A DNA stretch of 8,206 nt from positions 1-8,206 of the forward strand of contig SLFH01000014.1 in assembly GCA_007124345.1 (NCBI GenBank). Direction: 5' to 3'. The translations under genes were made by a program, and so were the position numbers. The stretch comes from Phycisphaerales bacterium. Lineage in GTDB: Bacteria > Planctomycetota > Phycisphaerae > Phycisphaerales > UBA1924. Shown here in pieces: positions 5,297-8,206 of the stretch. The notes under the pieces are model-generated. The model was not told where the DNA came from and did not search any database. It was given only the letters and a program-made list of their open reading frames with translations. Each line of letters starts with the position of its first letter. The stretch's first letter is position 1.

Positions 5297-6583
5297 ATGA
5301 AAAAGTGCGTCGCGCTCGCGGCTTGCGGTGTAGTTTCATCCGTCCACGCTGCTGAAGTCACTCACCTGATCGGGCCCCCCGGTGTCTGGGTGATGCCGAT
5401 GGCCGTCGCCGACGACGGCAGAACCGTCGTCGGCAAGTGGATGGACCGAAAAGGCGAGCTCACTCGCACACTCGACCGGGATGCGGGCGCCGCACGCTGG
5501 GAGCTGCACGCTCCGGGCTCTGTGCACATGATGGACGACATCGGGCCGGGCAAGTTCACCGCCATCAGCCGCGACGGAACCGTCGCGACCGGACGCATCG
5601 ACGCGTACACCCCCGCGGCCACGCTCGGGAGCTCGCGCTCCGCGTCGCCCGTCACGCTGCCCGACACCGCCGGGCGGGAGCCGGAACGCTCACGCGTCGA
5701 TGCCCTCTCGGCCGACGGGCGCGTGATGGCGGGCTGGACCAGCCGCATCGTGCGCCGTGACTGGCGCATCGTGCCGACGGCATGGGTCGACGGAGAACGC
5801 TACGAACTGCCCCGCCCCGGGCACATCTTCACCACCGCGGGCTGGGCGCAGGGTGTCTCGCCGAGCGGGGAACACATCGTGGGCGTGATGCGCAGCCCGC
5901 AGCGCGAGCCCTTCAGCGTGATTTGGTCCAAATCGATCGACGACGACACATGGAGCGTGCGCGTGATGCAACGCGCCGGCCAGACGCTCCCGGGCGCCTT
6001 CGCGGTCACCAGCGATGGCCGAACGGCGCTCGGACGCTCGACCAGTGCGCTGTGGCGCTGGACGAACGCAGGGGGTGTCGAGAAGCTCTTCAATGCGCCG
6101 TCTGGCTTCTGGCGCGTCGATGTGCACGGACAGTGCGACGGGCTGCGCGTGGTCGTCGGCCAGCTCCGCGGCGGTGATCTGGAGACCCCCACCGGCTACA
6201 TCTGGACCGAATCCACCGGCCTGCGAAGTTTCGACCAGTTCGTGCGGGACCTCGGGCTCAACCTGCTCTGCTCGCACCCCGTGCCTCGCTGGGTCTCGGG
6301 CGACGGGAGCCTGATCGTCGGCGAGGGCCAGGGAGAGGACGGGCGGATCATCGGGTGGATGCTCCGGATCGACCCGCTCTGCCTCCAGGCGACGATGCTC
6401 GCCTCGGGCCTCGGTGGGGGCGACTTCTTCGACATGCTCTCGCTGATCGCCGCCGGCGACCCGAGGCTCGACATCTCCGGCTCGATCGACCCCACCGACA
6501 GTTCATGGGCCGTGCCCGACGGGCGGACCGGCATCGCGGACCTCATGCTGCTCATGGAGTGGCGCACGCAGGGCTGCCTCTGA
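5297..6583 (+). CDS. Secreted HAF-like repeat protein with degenerate dockerin-like C-terminus
   Basis: This 428-residue protein starts with a signal peptide, MKKCVALAACGVVSSVHA, probably cut after A18. GGGAG (5284-5288) lies eight bases before the ATG, so the longer frame back to 5177 is rejected. About seven repeats of roughly 50 residues follow, each with a motif like A-[VI]-S-x-DG-x-x-x-x-G, ending at G46, G99, G146, G196, G246, G288 and G342 (for example AVADDGRTVVG and ALSADGRVMAG). This resembles the extracellular HAF-type repeat, and seven copies suggest a beta-propeller. The tail, about 373-428 (FFDMLSLIAAGDPRLDIS, then GIADLMLLMEWRTQGC), has the layout of planctomycete 'GC-type' dockerin-like ends, but the usual Asp-rich calcium loop is largely lost. 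It is probably exported or surface-held; ligand unknown. No catalytic residues are evident. Confidence 0.85.
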   Translation: MKKCVALAACGVVSSVHAAEVTHLIGPPGVWVMPMAVADDGRTVVGKWMDRKGELTRTLDRDAGAARWELHAPGSVHMMDDIGPGKFTAISRDGTVATGRIDAYTPAATLGSSRSASPVTLPDTAGREPERSRVDALSADGRVMAGWTSRIVRRDWRIVPTAWVDGERYELPRPGHIFTTAGWAQGVSPSGEHIVGVMRSPQREPFSVIWSKSIDDDTWSVRVMQRAGQTLPGAFAVTSDGRTALGRSTSALWRWTNAGGVEKLFNAPSGFWRVDVHGQCDGLRVVVGQLRGGDLETPTGYIWTESTGLRSFDQFVRDLGLNLLCSHPVPRWVSGDGSLIVGEGQGEDGRIIGWMLRIDPLCLQATMLASGLGGGDFFDMLSLIAAGDPRLDISGSIDPTDSSWAVPDGRTGIADLMLLMEWRTQGCL

Positions 6584-6605
6584 ACTGTTCGGGGGCCGAT
6601 TCGCT

Positions 6606-7538
6606 TCAGACCGCTTCTTCTCTGAGCAGTTCCATGTAACGCTCGGCGATCTCTGGCGGCTCGGATCGCAGGTCTGTCGGGGCGTAGCCCGGCAACACCT
6701 TGTCGACGATGGACTGCACGCCGCACCTCGCCAATGCCGCCTTTCCGAGGCGGCGCAAGGGCGCGTTCACCGGCGAAGGAGAAGCGAACGGCTCCAGCGC
6801 CGTTCCGGGCTTCCAGAACGAGACGCCCGGATCACTGCGCGTGCGCAGGCCCTCGGCCCGCCAGTCGTCGATCGACCAGTGCGCCCCGCCGAAGGGCATC
6901 GAGCCCCGCACCGCCTGGCGCAGCGCCCACCGCCTTCTGGCCTGCTCGGGCGTGCGCCAGCGGTAGTGGCGGATCTGGATCCGCTCTCTGGCCATCACCC
7001 CCGCCAGCCAGGGGTGGCTCCTGGTCCCGGGCCACTGCATGCTCCGCCGGTAGCGGAACAGCCGCGGCTCTGGGAAGTGGTTCGGTGTCCACCAGCGCCT
7101 TCGCTCGCTGATCGAAAGCAACCGCTCCTCCTCGCCCCGCCCGATCGCCGCGGCTTCACGCCTGAGCAGCACAAACTCGTGCAGCAGCCCGCACACAAAG
7201 GATTCGTGGCGAGACACCCGGTCGCGGACGAACTCCGGCGGCGGTGTGTGGAAAAACTCGTCGGCGTCGACGCGGACGATCCAGTCCCCGTGCCCGAACG
7301 AGGCCCGGGCATCGTGGAAGACCGCAGCCCGCAACGCATCGGAGAAGATGGCTCGGGTCTGGCCCCACGCCCGGATGCGGGTGTCGTCAGAGGCCGCCTG
7401 CCGCACGATCTCCCATGAGCCGTCGATGCTCCCGTTGTCGAGCACCCAGAGAGCGTCGGCCCAGCCCATGATCCCGGCGATGGCTTCGGGGAGGACATCG
7501 GCCTCGTCGCGCACCAGCATGATCGCGTGGAACCGCAC
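6606..7538 (-). CDS. Family-2 glycosyltransferase (GT-A fold)
   Basis: This 310-residue cytoplasmic or membrane-associated enzyme should transfer a sugar from a nucleotide donor, probably to a surface glycan. It starts with the nucleotide-binding strand FHAIMLVRDEADVLPE (3-18), then VLDNGSIDGSWE (32-43), and the metal-binding DXD-type motif RVDADEFF (89-96; D91, D93). This order matches the Glyco_tranf_2_4 branch. Beyond about residue 130 the arginine- and tryptophan-rich region (FRYRRSMQWPG, RHYRWRTPEQARRRW) is typical of such enzymes but does not give specificity. The GTG at 7538 is chosen because homologues usually begin a few residues before H-A-I-M-L-V-R-[DN]-E; an ATG at 7520 would cut the first strand. 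Neither has a Shine-Dalgarno sequence. The frame is open to 7958 only as a shadow of the opposite gene. It converges with the propeller-like gene with 22 bases between stops. Confidence 0.88.
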   Translation of the reverse strand: MRFHAIMLVRDEADVLPEAIAGIMGWADALWVLDNGSIDGSWEIVRQAASDDTRIRAWGQTRAIFSDALRAAVFHDARASFGHGDWIVRVDADEFFHTPPPEFVRDRVSRHESFVCGLLHEFVLLRREAAAIGRGEEERLLSISERRRWWTPNHFPEPRLFRYRRSMQWPGTRSHPWLAGVMARERIQIRHYRWRTPEQARRRWALRQAVRGSMPFGGAHWSIDDWRAEGLRTRSDPGVSFWKPGTALEPFASPSPVNAPLRRLGKAALARCGVQSIVDKVLPGYAPTDLRSEPPEIAERYMELLREEAV

Positions 7539-7545
7539 GGGGCTG

Positions 7546-7551
7546 AGGGTA
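7546..7551 (-). promoter_or_regulatory. Possible -10 box giving a leaderless glycosyltransferase transcript
   Basis: On the minus strand TACCCT lies seven bases before the GTG at 7538 and matches the -10 consensus at three of six positions. If used, transcription would start at or next to the start codon, which would explain the missing Shine-Dalgarno sequence. No good -35 box is visible at 16-18 bases upstream, so the call is weak. Confidence 0.2.
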
Positions 7552-7553
7552 GC

Positions 7554-7575
7554 GTCGGCGGGCGTGACCGCCGAC
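7554..7575 (-). promoter_or_regulatory. Perfect 8-bp inverted repeat upstream of the glycosyltransferase
   Basis: GTCGGCGG (7554-7561) and CCGCCGAC (7568-7575) form a perfect eight-pair stem around six bases. It lies 15 bases upstream of the glycosyltransferase GTG, in the spacer shared with the divergent secreted-protein gene. It could be a leader hairpin or, if transcription starts at the GTG, an operator overlapping the promoter. Confidence 0.4.
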
Positions 7576-7586
7576 CGCAGATTCTG

Positions 7587-7615
7587 TTGTGCCGAAGTTC
7601 GAGGGCGGGTAGGCT
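7587..7615 (+). promoter_or_regulatory. Weak candidate promoter for the right-edge secreted protein
   Basis: TTGTGC (7587-7592) and TAGGCT (7610-7615) each match the sigma-70 boxes at three of six positions and have the ideal 17-base spacing. Transcription would start near 7622, and the leader would carry the small hairpin at 7644-7658. Nothing better was seen in this 168-base spacer. Confidence 0.25.
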
Positions 7616-7643
7616 GATGGGGCAGCCGGCGGCCGTGCTTCGT

Positions 7644-7658
7644 CAAAGCCCGGCTTTG
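7644..7658 (+). other. Small inverted repeat in the leader of the right-edge gene
   Basis: CAAAGC and GCTTTG (7644-7649 and 7653-7658) form a six-pair stem with the loop CCG, 36 bases before the Shine-Dalgarno sequence. Only two Ts follow. The function is unclear and it may be incidental. Confidence 0.25.
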
Positions 7659-7706
7659 TTCGCCGTGCGTTGTGGTGGACCAAGACAATCCTGAGGAGGG
7701 TCTGTG

Positions 7707-8206
7707 ATGCGGAAAGTTGCATGCATGGCGGCCGTCGCACTCGGCGCGGCCGGGGCGAACGCCCAGATGATGGCGATCGATTTCGAGCACGCGGCCAACG
7801 GGCTGTTCTCGCCCAACAACTGGAATGTGCTCGTCGGCTCGGAACGCACCGTGAGCAACATGATCGATGTGAACGGCGCCTCGACCGGCAAGGCGTTCGT
7901 GATGAACCTCGGAACTTCCTTCGCCGGGCCGGTCGACGCCTTCACCATCCCCCAGCACACCCAGTCGCTTGATGGCATCGATGATTACTACTACGGCACG
8001 GGCGTGCTGACGGCGAGCATCCGGGGGCTCACCCCCGGCGAGTCGTACAATGTCTATGTCTTCGCCCTCCGCGCGTTCGCGATGAACAACCGCGTCGAGG
8101 TGCAGGGCGGGGGCGCCCCGGTCATCTTCGACCAGGTCGCCGCCGGCGGGATCCTGTTCGTCAACGGCGAGATCGGCTCCAACAGCCGCACCCTCGACTC
8201 CTACGC
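7707..8206 (+). CDS. Secreted protein, N-terminal part (cut by the right edge)
   Basis: The first 166 codons are present and no stop is reached. GGAGG at 7695-7699 lies seven bases before the ATG, the strongest ribosome site in the window. Residues 1-19 form a clear signal peptide, MRKVACMAAVALGAAGANA, with cleavage before Q20. The mature part is beta-rich, with few charges: IDFEHAANGLFSPNNWNVLV (24-43), MIDVNGASTGKAFVMNLG (52-69), and GLTPGESYNVYVFALR (107-122). The last block resembles the strand-turn-strand end of an immunoglobulin-like or jelly-roll module often seen in exported planctomycete proteins with C-terminal sorting signals. The C-terminus is outside the window, so PEP-CTERM or dockerin anchoring cannot be tested. 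No catalytic motif is seen. It is divergent from the glycosyltransferase; whether it is a substrate for glycosylation is speculation. Confidence 0.85.
   Translation, partial: MRKVACMAAVALGAAGANAQMMAIDFEHAANGLFSPNNWNVLVGSERTVSNMIDVNGASTGKAFVMNLGTSFAGPVDAFTIPQHTQSLDGIDDYYYGTGVLTASIRGLTPGESYNVYVFALRAFAMNNRVEVQGGGAPVIFDQVAAGGILFVNGEIGSNSRTLDSY

Noticed and set aside
7539..7958. N-terminal extension of the glycosyltransferase to 7958
   Set aside because: It would overlap the oppositely oriented secreted-protein gene and its promoter region. Family members begin a few residues before the HAIMLVRDEAD strand.
1..8206. Search for insertion sequences, CRISPR arrays, toxin-antitoxin pairs or defence genes
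   Set aside because: No transposase, terminal inverted repeat with target duplication, regularly spaced repeats, or small toxin-antitoxin-like gene pair was seen.

Overview
The window is GC-rich DNA, about two thirds G+C by eye, with strong G/C preference at third codon positions. Nothing in it is mobile: there is no transposase, integrase, CRISPR array, rRNA or tRNA. It looks like ordinary chromosome of a Planctomycetota bacterium, probably Phycisphaerae. That placement is inferred from three things: a secreted repeat protein ending in a degenerate 'GC-type' dockerin-like tail, a membrane coiled-coil protein with a BRCT-like/EF-hand C-terminus, and several small proteins without familiar proteobacterial counterparts. 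No 16S rRNA or other marker is present to confirm it.

Layout: (1) Positions 1-259 hold no gene I can call firmly; a minus-strand reading frame leaves the left edge (tentative). (2) 260-499 (+) is a 79-residue one-helix membrane protein with a SHOCT-like tail. (3) 510-3953 is a block of four minus-strand genes with gaps of 60, 96 and 45 bases, so probably one operon. In transcription order it encodes a membrane-anchored coiled-coil protein with an EF-hand-like loop in a BRCT-like domain, an LpxL/HtrB-type lipid A acyltransferase, a stand-alone response-regulator receiver domain, and a 105-residue protein of unknown function. (4) 3954-4293 is a non-coding divergent spacer. (5) 4294-5052 (+) is pdxJ (pyridoxine 5'-phosphate synthase), followed by a terminator-like hairpin, a consensus-like -35 promoter and a perfect leader hairpin. 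(6) 5297-6583 (+) is a secreted protein with about seven HAF-like repeats and a dockerin-like C-terminus. (7) 6606-7538 (-) is a family-2 glycosyltransferase, convergent with the previous gene. (8) 7707 to the right edge (+) is the first 166 codons of another secreted protein.

Common thread: apart from pdxJ and the receiver domain, most recognisable genes point to the cell envelope or surface (lipid acylation, sugar transfer, anchored coiled coil, two exported proteins). No gene set here is a demonstrable new defence or mobile system. The most unusual items are the anchored coiled-coil/EF-hand/BRCT-like protein with its operon partners, and the propeller-like secreted protein with its degenerate dockerin. 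A smaller observation is that three genes have perfect 8-10 bp hairpins with 5-6 base loops just upstream of their starts.
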